A stretch of DNA of 64,000 nucleotides from Chrysomallon squamiferum (Eukaryota > Mollusca > Gastropoda > Neomphalida > Peltospiridae): NCBI GenBank assembly GCA_012295275.1, contig CM022671.1, positions 8,853,386 to 8,917,385 of the forward strand. The letters are read 5' to 3'. Position 1 is the stretch's first letter. Each line of letters opens with the position of its first letter. Positions 49,885-61,345 of the stretch are shown here, piece by piece. Below the pieces are notes generated by a model. The model had not been told where the DNA came from. It was given only the letters and a program-made list of their open reading frames with translations, and did not search any database. The position numbers and the translations under genes were made by a program.

Positions 49885-50345
49885 CTGATGATGGAGGCAT
49901 GAATGTTTTGTTTTTCTCATTTAGAGAATATTTTGTAAAAGTGTTTGTAGTGTTGAGACATTTTTAAGGAAGAAGAAATATTTGTAAAGTAAAGAAATTT
50001 GTGAAGAAGAAGGAATATTTGTAATGTAGAGACAATGATAAAAAGAAATATTTCTAATATTGAGAATTTTTAAAGAAGGAATACTTGTAATGTAAAAAAT
50101 TTGTAAAGAATGGATATTTGTAATGTAGAAAATTTTTAAAGAAGGGGTATTTATAATGTAGAAAATTTGTAAAGAAAGGATATTTGTATGTGGAGACAGC
50201 AATAAAGAAGAAATATTTGTAAATATTGAGAATTTGTAAAGAAAAAATGTTTGAAAAGAGGAAACAATATTTCTAATGTAAAGAATTTGTGAGAAAGAAG
50301 GAATAATTGTAATTATAATATTTTGTAAGGAAGAGAGAATGTTTG
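49885..50345 (+). repeat. TTTGTAATGTAGA tandem array with shared flank (copy 1)
   Basis: About 12 imperfect units of roughly 35 bp: TTTGTAATGTAGAGAATTTG, TAAAGAAGAAGGAATA. The left flank (GATTCTGATGATGGAGGCAT, GAATGTTTTGTTTTTCTCAT, TTAGAGAATATTTTGTAAA) is homologous to 53012-53060, so the locus is one of a dispersed pair. Confidence 0.85.
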
Positions 50346-50737
50346 TGATAGAGAAACACTGTTGATGTTCCTGGCCACAAACTACAGCAAACTGTCAACA
50401 TTCCACATCTCATCCATAAATTATTTTTAACTTTCTTTCTGTTTCTCATTAGTCTTAAATGTCTCACCTATTTGTTATTACTGGCTTGCTTTCCTAATTA
50501 AACCTGCTATGCAGTTCAGCTGCACATATGACAGAAAGGAAAGAATTAATATTTAATGTCAGCCATCCTGACTCTTGGCAGAACTTTATTCCTGGTACCA
50601 TGCTTGGCATCACAGCACATTAATGTTTCATCAGTTTCATCACAGACCCACCACTGCTTGTTTCAGTGTTAGCAGGCTTTTTATTGCCGTGGAACATGCA
50701 ACAGAAACAAGGCATGATTCAGGTGCTACTTTTTAAG

Positions 50738-50762
50738 TTTTTTTTTTTTTTTTTTTTTTTTT
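50738..50762. repeat. Poly-T tract
   Basis: Run of about 24 T. Confidence 0.9.
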
Positions 50763-53009
50763 ATTTCATTGAAAGTGGTCAGAGATTAATGTGGTCTGAG
50801 AACTGCGGTTTCTGTTTCAGCCAGATATTTGTCAAGATTAAGGAAACCGTTTGCTAATGTCAACTGCCATAAGTCCAAGTCTTCACCAAAAATATGCATC
50901 TCTATCACGTTCCAACTCTCAACAGTCATCATTGTATCAGTTGTCTGTTATCACTGGATTGACCAGTTGTTGTTTATCAGTTGACCATTATTTTCTGATT
51001 CAACATTCAGATATCTACTGTTGCTGGTTTTGTATCGATGATGATGTGTGTCATTTGTTTGATTAATTTTTAAATATCATTTTACATTAAAAGTAAATTC
51101 ACCCATTCAACAAGCTTTATTCAAAGATTTTATTTTGAAAGTCTTTATTTTAGAATAAAATAAAAATTTTAAATTATTATTATAAATATTATTGTTAGAA
51201 TTATTTATAAATTTATTATTTATTTTATTTTTAATGTTTAAATTATTTTATTATTATTTCAAAAAAATCAGATTTCTAACCAAAAGGTGTTAAGATATAT
51301 TTTGGTAAGCAAATTATTCTTTAATTTGTATAATATAAATTATTTTTAATGTACTTTAACATGCTATAAATAAGTTACTTATGCCATTAATATTCATTTA
51401 AAAATATGTAGATGATTCATTTTGCTGAACTGTCATGGAAAATCATTGCACACATTTGTCATAATGATAGCAAGGACTGACTGACTCACATATTCATTCT
51501 CATTCTTGACTGCTTTAACCAGAAATTTAAAAACAAGAAAACGCTGATCACTGTATTTCAGGATACAATTACCACTAAAAAACAAAATCGTGCAATGTAA
51601 ATGTTTTTGTTCATGAATTGATATCATTACTGATATCTTTGCACCATGTATGCTGACTGTGATGGATTAATGAATTTACACTGAGCAGAGTTCATCAGTA
51701 TGAACATTAATCTTACCATGTCTCTCTCACTCTTCCCATCTCTAGGTTTCTGTCTCATTTGCTCATTCTTGCTCTCTCTCTCTTTCTCTCTCTCATTCTT
51801 TTTATTCTTTGAAATATTTTCCTTCTGTATGGCCAAAAACCCATAAAGTATTGTTTTATGAAGAAAGGGGAAACATTTTTTTTTTTTTTGGAAGTTATTT
51901 GGAATATATGTCTTCTGTATATATATTATCAGGGACAGAACAAGAATTGTTTTGACATTTAGAATGAGTAAATCAAGTCAACTTATTCAATGGAACATTA
52001 GCTAACTACAATTTTAGATACATTACTTCTGTCACATTGTTTTTTTTATATAAGCAGGAGATCAATTAAGATGGACCAGTGGAAGTTTGGAAATTAAAAA
52101 AATTGGTATCCTAAAAACAAAATGTTACTGAATCTTTTGTTGATTATTTCTAAATGTACAAAAGAAAAATTAAATAGTTCTTCTTTGGACATAAATGCTG
52201 TTTAAAAAGATTAAAAGTACTTGATTTTCTTGGGCAGAGGGGTATTGTGTCTTTATACCCTCCTTTGAATCTGCACCCGTTTACAAATACATACTTCTTT
52301 AGTATGTGGCTGTCTGTTTCCAAGCTGTGTTATTTAAACAATCTTACCACAAACAGTGATTTATTTATCCCAGATGTTTATTCTTAAACATATCTCACTA
52401 GAGATGTGACATGAAATCAATAAAATTTAAAAAAAATAAACATTAAAAACCCCCATTCAAACAATTAGTTTCTAAATAAAATAAAAAAATCTTTGATGTA
52501 GATGGTACAACTGATTGAAAATATACTTTTCGTTGTATATTTATAACATCAGAAAGAAAATTAATTTTGGATAATTAACTCTTTTTTTTTTCTTCTTTTT
52601 TTTTCTTTTTTTTTTCTCATCTAAGAATTTTATTATACTGCAGATCTAAAATCTACAGAACTTTGAAAACAACTTTATAATTCATTTATAATTTCTTTCT
52701 CATATGAAAACATCTTGTTTTTATTCTCTCTTCTAATTTATATGTCAGGTGAAAGTATCGCTGTGAGCTGTTCATTAAACTAATGTCTCACAAATATGTT
52801 CATTTGTAAGTTAATTGTCTCTTCCATTTTAATGAGAAAATTTCAGTCCATAATTAGATGAGTCCTTCTCTAATGACATGGATAATACAGGTAATAGAAG
52901 TTAATTATTGGCAGTTAGCTTTTCATACTGCTCACTCAGGAGGTTAGCTTTGTTTAGGTTTGTTGTGCTCTTTTCTGTCTTAGCATGCTAGAAGTCTGCA
53001 AAAATGACA

Positions 53010-53345
53010 AGATTTTAGTAATGGAGGTCATAAACATTTTATTTTCATTTAAAGAAAATTTGGTAAAGAGTGTTTGTAATGTAGAAAAGAAGGAATGTTA
53101 TTAACAGAGGTAGATTTTTAAGGAAGAAGGAGTATTTGATAATAAAGAGACATTTGTAAGGAATGAAGGAATATGAATTAATATAGGGAGATTTGTAAGA
53201 AAAAGGAGAAATAATAATATTGTGGAAAATCTGTAGGGAATAGGGAATAAATGAAATGTAAATACATTTGTAAGGAAGAAATAAAATATATAATAACAAC
53301 ATCTAATATGGAGGAATATTTATAATGTAGAATCATTTTGTAAGA
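53010..53345 (+). repeat. TTTGTAATGTAGA tandem array with shared flank (copy 2)
   Basis: Partner of 49885-50345. The flank AAGATTTTAGTAATGGAGGT, CATAAACATTTTATTTTCAT, TTAAAGAAAATTTGGTAAAG leads into units of TTTGTAATGTAGAAAAGAAG and GGAATATG. Confidence 0.85.
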
Positions 53346-53879
53346 AAAAAGAACCCATATTGTTTCTTCTAGAGATACTTAGAATGAAGAAATGGGTATT
53401 TATTTTATATCAGACAGTGTACAGTTCTGTTGTATTAACTTTGAAGTTTAAAGTGTGTATGTCTTGATCATTTTTTTTCTGCCAAATAAAAACAGAAGAA
53501 GATTTTTAATTGTCTTACACCTCATTATCCATTTATTATCTAACAGAATCACTTAGTCATATAATTATCTTGTCTGTCTATAAATAATTAATGTCAATAT
53601 GTACATACATATGCAATTTTAAAAAAGCCAGTGAGAATTAATGACTGTAAAAATTCTATTTTAAATAATATCTGAATCAATCAGGATTTTCTGGTGAATA
53701 CACTCTTCAAGTTTATAAGATCTACTGAAGATCATCTTTACCAGCAGAATGTTTCCCACAGGACAGATGATATTTCATACAGGAGATTTACAAGTTGAAT
53801 TAATCACTGCTGTCAGTCAGAGTGGATAATCTTTGCATTATTTGTCATAAACTCGGTCTTTGAAAGACAAGTCTGATGT

Positions 53880-54110
53880 TTCTAAACCAATTTTACTGTT
53901 TTGAAAAGTGTTTTATGTCTGTTCTTGCAATAGTGATTTTATTTTTTTCAACAATGGTTTTTTCTTTGAACAATGATTTACACATTTGAAAAATGACGAT
54001 GCTTGAACACTATTTCAACTTTTCTATAAATCAGTTTTCTTGTTTGAACAACAGTTCCATTCTTTTTACAATGATCTTCATTTCTGAAAACATTTCAGTT
54101 TTAACAACAA
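53880..54110. repeat. Diverged tandem array, unit about 30 bp
   Basis: TTTGAACAATGATTTTC-like motifs recur near 53911, 53945, 53968, 53997, 54042, 54066 and 54095. Confidence 0.5.
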
Positions 54111-54669
54111 AAACTTATTCTTTGTTAGTGGGTTTTTTTTGTTTTGGAATGTTTTTTCTGGTTATAATTTCTCTAAAATGTTTTCTGGTTTCTTTTCTCT
54201 TCATTGAATAATCTGATTACTGTAACAAAAAATACTCATAGCAGATATCACGAATCACATCCACTCATGCAGTTTGTTTTTCTGTTGCAAGATCAAAATT
54301 CAGTGATCTGTCAAAATCTAGAATTAGGTAGAACATCCAATAAAATACAATCAGTGAAAAGATGTTTGTTTTGATCATGTTTTACAGATGTAATGTGTTT
54401 GATTTGATCATTGAGCTGAAGTAATCTAACTTGATTACACATGTAAAAACTTTCTAATATGTAACTCTTCTTCAACAATGGATTTATTGAAAAAAAGACT
54501 ATTCCAACATGAACTCCAGAATCAGGCTGAATGAAGTGTATATAACAGTATTTGGTGCAAAATTAACCCTTTAAATTGAAAATGACTACACAGAGGATTT
54601 TGCCTTTCACAATGTTCTCTTGTATTGAATACTGACACATTTTGAGGCCTCTAAAACTGACTTCCACTT

Positions 54670-55030
54670 GTCAGAGTAGTATCTTTTTTGTAGCCTTTCA
54701 GTGTTTGAACTCTCTGGAATAAAGACTGGTTGTTTAGAATACAGGGTAGAATAGAGATTAATCTAGTAAATATATTTGAAACCACTCTTAGAACATAATT
54801 TTTTGTAGACTTAGTTGTATCCTCTCTAGAATACAGACATATCTTGTAAACTTCCAGTTGTCTGTACCCACTCTAGAATAAAGACATATCCCGTAGACTT
54901 TCTGTTGTCTGTTCCCATTCTAGAATCCCTTTTACTTTTGAGGATTTTTGTTTTCCTCAAGACTCTAGAACATGAATTGGTTTTGTAGACTTTCAGTTGC
55001 CTGGATCAGTTCTAAACTACAGGAGTGTCT
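54670..55030. repeat. Diverged tandem array, unit about 55-60 bp, 5-6 copies
   Basis: TTTTGTAGACTTTCAGTTGT, CTG(T)(A/T)CCCACTCTAGAATA and AAGACATATC recur near 54688, 54803, 54850, 54893 and 54980. Confidence 0.75.
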
Positions 55031-55539
55031 GAAATCTTTCAAGTAGTTTAGCATGAACTATAATATGTTTAAGACTGTATAAAATATAGAAATGAAGTTG
55101 TCCAGCTCAGCTTCAGCTGTAAACTTTGTGAGGTACTGATGACAGAGATGAGATTAATCTGCAGTTCATCTGTGGGGCAGTGACCAGATAGCATGTTTGT
55201 ATTTAAATTGATTCCATCATGAGGTGACATTGATGTGGACATAGTAACCATTATCTATTCAGATTCTGAACCTTGCAGCATTATTCTGTCACTAACACAA
55301 ACAATAACTGTCATATTATTCTAGCAGAGTAATACATTAGATATGTGACCATTTAATTATTTCTTGTTGAAAACATTCTCTGGTGGATATTTGAGACGAA
55401 AGTTTTGTGAACTCATGTCTGTTTATGATAGTTTATATCTCTGTGTCTCATGTTCAGCTACTATCTGTCTTTCTGTCATTCTCTGTTTTTCTAAATCTGT
55501 GAGGTTGTGTGTCTGTCACTCTGTCTTTCAAATATTAAA

Positions 55540-55616
55540 TGAATCTGTCTGTCTCTGTCTGTCATTCTCTCCAGCAATCATTAAATAAATCTTTCTGTCA
55601 CTCTGTTACTCTCTTT

Positions 55617-55655
<39 letters not shown>

Positions 55656-55672
55656 TGTGTGTGTGTGTGTTT
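55540..55672. repeat. TCTG, TC and TG microsatellites
   Basis: CTGTCTGTCTCTGTCTGTC is followed by a pure (TC)n of about 18 units at 55617-55652 and a short (TG)n. Confidence 0.9.
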
Positions 55673-55904
55673 TTATATCTCTTTTCAATTTTGTATTTCT
55701 TAAACATTTTTATTTCTGTCAATCTCTGATTGTCTGTGTCTGTCATTTCCCCTTTTTTTTTTTACACTTTCCCTCTGTCACTCAACATTTTTGTTTTTTT
55801 AAACTGTTTCTGATGTCTAAGTGAATTTACTTGAAATGTCAAAGATCTTCTCATTAGTATTTGATTATATTATGTACTGAATTATTAAATAAATAAATAA
55901 CAGA

Positions 55905-55958
55905 AGCAGCAGCAGCAACAACAACTACAATAATACAATAACAATAATAATAATGATA

Positions 55959-55990
<32 letters not shown>
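55905..55990. repeat. AGC, ACA, AAT and ATG trinucleotide series
   Basis: AGCAGCAGCAACAACAAC, then AATAATAATAATGATAATG, then a pure (ATG)n of about 11 units. The serine/leucine minus-strand frame is an artefact. Confidence 0.9.
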
Positions 55991-57179
55991 TGAAAAAAAT
56001 TAAATAAAAGACCTACAAAGTAAATAAAACAAAAAAAATGTCCCTGAAAAATCAAATATATGATGAAACATTTATAGCACTGGCAATCATTGGGCATTTT
56101 CTCAATTACTCTAGCAAAAACGTTTTCTCAATAAACTATTGTATAAATGTATTGTGCTGGTTTTTAACACAAGCCATTGTTACTGTATGTAAATAGATCT
56201 GAAAGCAGCTGTTAATAGTTCTCTTGTAAATCCTACCCAGCTTCAGGTACATTACCTAGCAAAATGATATATTCTATAAAGCAATAGGAAACAAGCCAAA
56301 ATTAGTAAAAAGCCAAATAATTTGATAATGTTTTAGAAATCTGTGTCTCTAATGCATGTTGCCAGTTCATGATGCTATTTCAGAACACACTGGTATAAGA
56401 TGAAATAGGTATAGTAGATGTCTGTCTGTAATAAAAATTATCATGTCATCATTAATGAAAATGAATGTGTTCAGATGCCAAATTAAAAACTAATGGAAAA
56501 TTGTTTTTAAATAAGGTAAATGTTGTGTGTATCTGTAAAGGTAATCTTTTGCAACATTCAAGAATGGAAAGAAGTCCTAAATTCAATATAGTGAAATAGA
56601 AAAATAAAATAAAAGTTTAGATTTACATTAATTCTACCTTTCACTATAGTCCTCACAAGGATCAAATTTGCAGTTCTGAAAAATACTCCAGAAATTTATG
56701 GTTTTGGGAATGCAGTCAGAAATAAATGGATTGGAGAATACTTTTATGTAGGATACAAAACTACTTCTGTAATAATGGATTTATAATTGACTTGGGCAGA
56801 AATTCCAGCCTTCTGGATTACCTAGCCATGAAACATGTCCTTGAACCATCAGCTGATTTGAGCATATTTCACATAAACAGATTAGTAATAGTGATTCTAA
56901 GCAAAAATAATAAAAAAATAAAATTCTGTACTGTTTTACTAGCAAATGATTTTAGTTCTTAACAGATACGTGACTGTAGGCTGTGGATTCATGTACGCAG
57001 TTCTATCTGAATGTAATATGACAGTGTAACCAATTAACATATTTACTTAGTTGTGCTGCACTTGTGTCCCAAGCAGCATGTCTAGTTTATCAGTGGATCC
57101 CTATTTAAAAAAACAATTTTAAAAAAGTAAAGCAAGTATCCTCTCTCTATATTTCCTTATCCTTAATATCTCTGTGATG

Positions 57180-57400
57180 CTGTACAATTATAATTCACAT
57201 GATCCATTCTCATCCATGTAATCAATGCTATTTCAACTCTTCCAGAAACCCTATTTATCAAAGGCTGCAGTAAGTCTTTTTCTGTCTATTGGAAGGTGCA
57301 TGTAAAAAAAACATCTCTTGCTATTAAGAATAATGAGAGTAACCCATTGCATAGTTGATGGTTTTATGTCATGTTTTTTCTACAAAGTTCTTATTCATAT
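57180..57400 (+). mobile_element. Molluscan tRNA-derived SINE, core and tail
   Basis: GATCCATTCTCATCC (box B region), CAATGCTATTTCAACTCTTC, CTATTTATCAAAGGCTGCAG, TCTGTCTATTGGAAGGTGCA, CATCTCTTGCTATTAAG and GAGAGTAACCCATTGCATAG follow the family order closely. It is well enough preserved to show both CAAAGGC and GAGTA(G/A)CCCAT blocks. Confidence 0.75.
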
Positions 57401-57486
57401 AGATATAACCATGGATACAAAAAGGATCAAAAGTTATCTAAATTAAAGATTCTAATTATATACTAAAGACACCAAGTAAAATGTAT

Positions 57487-57680
57487 TTCTGAATGCAGAG
57501 ATAAACTTGGTCTTTGGATTTTTGAATACAGAGATACATACATATGATCTTTGAATTACTGAATACAGAGATACATTTGAACTTTGGATTTCTGAAAACA
57601 GAGATACACTTTGCCTTTGAATTTCTGAGTACAGAGATAAAACTTTTTTTTGTTTTGTTTTCTGAATAGAGAGATACTTT
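57487..57680. repeat. 33/37-bp tandem repeat, about 6 copies
   Basis: Unit TTTCTGAATACAGAGATACA, then CTTTG(A/G)ACTTTG; copies at 57491, 57524, 57561, 57594, 57627 and 57664. The 33-bp spacing keeps a minus-strand frame open (SLFSEIQ-type peptide), which I take to be incidental. Confidence 0.85.
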
Positions 57681-59579
57681 GGCATTACCCTAAAGACTGT
57701 GTTTACTGAAATGAATTATCTCATGTGTCACACCCTCTACTTTATGGGTGATTGATATCTCAGTCCCATCCCACCACAGAGATAATGAGCAGTCCCCAGA
57801 TAAAAGTGTTTTCTTTCACAAACTCATTTAGGAAGAGAAACTGTGTCCATTGTTCTTGAGTTCAATACTCAGATATTCATAAGAATGACCCCCTTTTGAA
57901 TTATAAATACAGTGGAGCATGAGACATTAATATGTTTTGGAGATAATCATCTTCATTGAACGAGATTCTGTGTAAAATGAGTGAATTGTATGAGGATTAT
58001 GGATATAAAAAATTCTATTTAAATTGTGAAGATTTTAGTCATAAGATTTGATACAAATCTTGTACTTTTTCTGGTAGCTTTAATATAAAAAAATATTTTA
58101 CAAGAAATTTAGTTCTGTTTTTAATGTTTTTAATATTAAAATTTATATCAAATGTACTCTAACAATGAATGCATTCTGCAGAAAAGCATATTTTAAAAAA
58201 ATCAATATAAAGACATCAATAATATAATAATAGCTTTTTAAATCAACTTATTTTATCATTTTTAATAATTCCTTTTATCCACATCCCTTTATTAAAATTT
58301 TTAAAAAAAAAAGAAAAAAAAAAGATTAAATTAAATTAATTTGCCATTTGGGAAATGATCTAAATTACTTTGGTCTCCTGTTTGGACAGACTCTTTTGGC
58401 TTTAATTGAAGAAAAACGCTGTAGAGCTCATTCAGGGAAAGACAAATAGCCAGTGTCGATTCTTTGAACATAAAGTGGAAATTTGTAGGCTCAACATGCC
58501 AGCTGGCTGATTGACTGATGATTTGATATAACCTGGTAATATTTTCAAGTGCCTGGAAGGAGGTTCCGACCAATCCACTGGTCAACACTTGGTTATTAAA
58601 TTTGCAGCACTGATGACTTGAACTAATGTTTGTTCTTATTAAAATGTTAATGATGCCATTGTGGAACGGCTCTTGTCAGAATTATTTTATAGTGTGGAAG
58701 AATGTTGATAGTCATGTTTTGAGATCAAAATTACCTACTTACATAAGCAATTTGAAGGATCTGGGATCAGGCCTTGTTAATGTCACATTAGGGCTAATTT
58801 CTGTCTGGTGTGTCAAAGGACAGTGTGCACTGAGGTGCACTGAAAACTATGAATGAATAATTCAGTGATAATAATTAGAATATAATAGGTCATATTTGAA
58901 AAGTACAGGTCACAGTTAACACTTGTTTGTCATCCAAAATCTCATCACAGAATGTTTATTATTTTCTTTCAGTAGATAGATTAAACAAAACAAACTTATA
59001 TACCTTTATTAAAAAAAGAATTAATTCAGTTTTTACTGATATATTTTCACATCCATCCATCTGTCTGTACATATATCACTATTACATTTGTTACAGATAT
59101 TTGTATCCGCAACAGAATGAACTGCTGTTAGATAAATCATTTTTTTAAAATTTAATTTAATTCTTTTGAAAACATAATATATACATAATGTATTCTTTAT
59201 TCAGACCAAAACTGATTAATAAGAACTGTTAAGTTAAGGTTTTTGGATACATTGATGATTTTTTCATGCAGCTTACTTAGACCCTTAGTTTAATGAACTC
59301 ACAGAGCAACAGGTTGTTTATTGATATACTGAATGTCATAATACGATAACATTGTCATTTTAACAATTACTATAATACTGAATATTTGAATTAACAAGTT
59401 AACAATCATACAAACTTAAGATGTGAAAGACCAAGTGACTGATTTGCCCATGTCACCCACACCTTGCATGACCTTTCAAGAATCATGAAAACAGTGATTC
59501 AAGGATTCAGACTTAAAGAAATGAGCCTGCTAAAATTATGTTTACTTGAAGACAAAGCCCATTGAATTAATATACTTTA

Positions 59580-59685
59580 ATGTGTGTGTGTATGTGTGTG
59601 TGTGTGTGTATGTGTTTGTATGTATATGTGTGTGTATGTGTTTGTATGTATATGTGTGTGTGTGTGTGTTCATGTGTGTGTGTAA
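59580..59685. repeat. TG/TATG microsatellite
   Basis: (TG)n with TATG and TTTG variants. Confidence 0.9.
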
Positions 59686-60146
59686 TCACATTACTGGTGA
59701 TTAACATTTCACATATTCAGTTTTTATGTAGAAACAAAACAAAAAAAACAACTAATAATAATAATAATAATTGTTTTTTCGATGTTCTTTCGATTACAAA
59801 ATAGAATAGGACTGTTTTTGTGTTTTTTTTGAAAAATAGTTATAATATTTTACTATATAAGATGAGAGTAGAAAGCTTTAAATGATTACCTGTGGTCAGT
59901 AAATAATTATCTTTATGATGTGGCTGAACTGATGCAGAAAATTCTATTATTAATTTTAAAATTTGAATCTGATGAATGAATATTACTTTTTAAAAATACA
60001 TTTTTCAAAAAATGTTTCTATATCTTTTTTCACAAATGAATGGAGGCTCAGTCTGCTTGGAATATTTCTGTTTAGTTATAATGCTTAAGTTAAAAATAAT
60101 GGAGATTTTTAAAAATTTTATTAATGTTTTTCTTTTTTAATTTCAG

Positions 60147-60215
60147 AGGATATCAAAAGCTGCAGAAAAAGCCAATAAGGAATATGGAAAGTACAGACCA
60201 GCTGAAGAGTTACAG
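60147..60215 (+). CDS. CACNA2D3: Voltage-gated calcium channel alpha-2/delta subunit (alpha-2/delta-3-like), exon C
   Basis: This 69-bp exon encodes 23 residues, RISKAAEKANKEYGKYRPAE followed by ELQ. The acceptor is TTTTTTAATTTCAG and the donor CAG|GTAAGT is a perfect consensus. Both ends are in phase 0. From memory it aligns with RLVEAAEEAHLKHEFDADLQ of vertebrate alpha-2/delta-3, with R-x-x-x-AAE-A and the final LQ conserved and three extra residues inside. The next residues of the family (YEYFNA) would be encoded by an exon beyond the window. It continues the helical segment of exon B into the VWA_N region of alpha-2. The MIDAS-bearing VWA domain, Cache domains and delta with its membrane attachment lie further on. 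By itself the match would be weak, but order, phase and splice sites support it. Confidence 0.82.
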
Positions 60216-60361
60216 GTAAGTTAATTTCTCTGAGGCAGCAGTTAACCCTTTCAAACTAGTGAACAGTTTCACATTTAATGATGATGTAGTATGCTGTTTC
60301 TTGCCAGTGAAATATAAGGTTTAAATGAAACTGGTGTTTTGTGTCAAGATATTTCACTAAT

Positions 60362-60675
60362 GAAGGTCTTTTAGCATGCTGAGATATCTCACCAATGGCA
60401 AACTTCTAGTATGTTCAGATATTTGACCAATGGCAAACTTCTAGTATGTTCAGATATTTGACCAATGGCAAACTTCTAGTATGTTCAGATATTTGACCAA
60501 TGGCAGCCTTCTAGTATGTTCAGATATTTGACCAATGGCAAACTTCTAGCATATTTAGATATTTGACCAATGGCAAACTTGTAGCATGTTTGGAAGTTTG
60601 ACTATGGCATCCTTCTAGCATATTTAGAATTTGACCAATGTCAAACTTCTAGCATATTTAGATATTTGACCTATA
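60362..60675. repeat. 35-bp minisatellite, about 9 copies, just after exon C
   Basis: Unit ATGTTCAGATATTTGACCAA, TGGCAAACTTCTAGT. Starts 60411 and 60446 give a 35-bp period. Central copies are nearly identical; the outer ones diverge (AGCATGCTGAGATATCTCAC on the left, AGCATATTTAGA on the right). Confidence 0.95.
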
Positions 60676-60989
60676 GCAGACTTCTTGACAAAACGATTAA
60701 GGAATTATATAAAGAAAAAGTACAGTTGTAAAATAATTATGTAAATTGTCTTACTGTGACAACATGTGAAAAAATAATCATAAACAATTCATTATATATC
60801 TGTTCATGACTTATAATGAGTGAATGTTTGAAAACACTTCAACACATTTTCTGTGTCATTACATAATAATGATGATAATGAGTGACAGAAAACCTACAAA
60901 GATTACTTTAGCTGATTTGCAGCAAGAGGTCTTTCAGTAGACAGTAGAATTCTGTCTGAAATATATGACCATGGGTTTGAATTGTTATG

Positions 60990-61345
60990 TGTGTGCATGT
61001 GTATGAATATGTACAAATGTGTGGCATGTGTATGAATATGTACAAATATATGTCCTGTGTATGAATATGTACAAATGTGTGGCATGTGTATGAATGTGTA
61101 CATATGTGTGTCATGTGTATGAATATGTACAAATGTATGTCCTGTGTATGAATATGTACAAATGTGTGGCATGTGTATGAATGTGTACATATGTGTGTCA
61201 TGTGTATGAATATGTACAAATGTATGTCCTGTGTATGAATATGTACAAATGTGTGGCATGTGTATGAATGTGTACATATGTGTGTCATGTGTATGAATAT
61301 GTACAAATGTATGTCCTGTGTATGAATATGTACATATGTGTGTCA
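60990..61345. repeat. 29-bp minisatellite with 87-bp higher-order unit
   Basis: Basic unit GTGTATGAATATGTACAAAT, GTGTGGCAT (29 bp). Three variants (GTGGCAT, GTGTCAT, GTCCT types) form an 87-bp higher-order repeat, confirmed by identical GGCATG starts at 61081, 61168 and 61255. Since 87 is divisible by 3, two minus-strand frames stay open (up to 147 codons) with a 29-residue periodic peptide containing HICTYSYTGH. There is no sign that it is translated. Confidence 0.95.

Larger units (their letters stand above)
47211..60146 (+). other. Intron of about 12.9 kb between exons B and C
   Basis: Starts GTAAGC and ends TTTTTCTTTTTTAATTTCAG. Exons B and C join in phase 0 with continuous alignment, so no constitutive exon is missing. 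It contains blurred tandem arrays, a duplicated array pair (49885-50345 and 53010-53345), trinucleotide clusters, purine and pyrimidine tracts and one SINE. In 50560-52560, 55690-55900, 55990-57170 and 57700-59570 I see only AT-rich sequence and short simple repeats. Confidence 0.85.

Noticed and set aside
58331-58588. 85-codon minus-strand frame of mixed composition
   Set aside because: I recognise no family. It contains no domain and is flanked by A-rich sequence. It may instead be a conserved non-coding piece.
60362-60675. CRISPR-like 35-bp periodicity
   Set aside because: Again there are no spacers between repeats; head-to-tail minisatellite.
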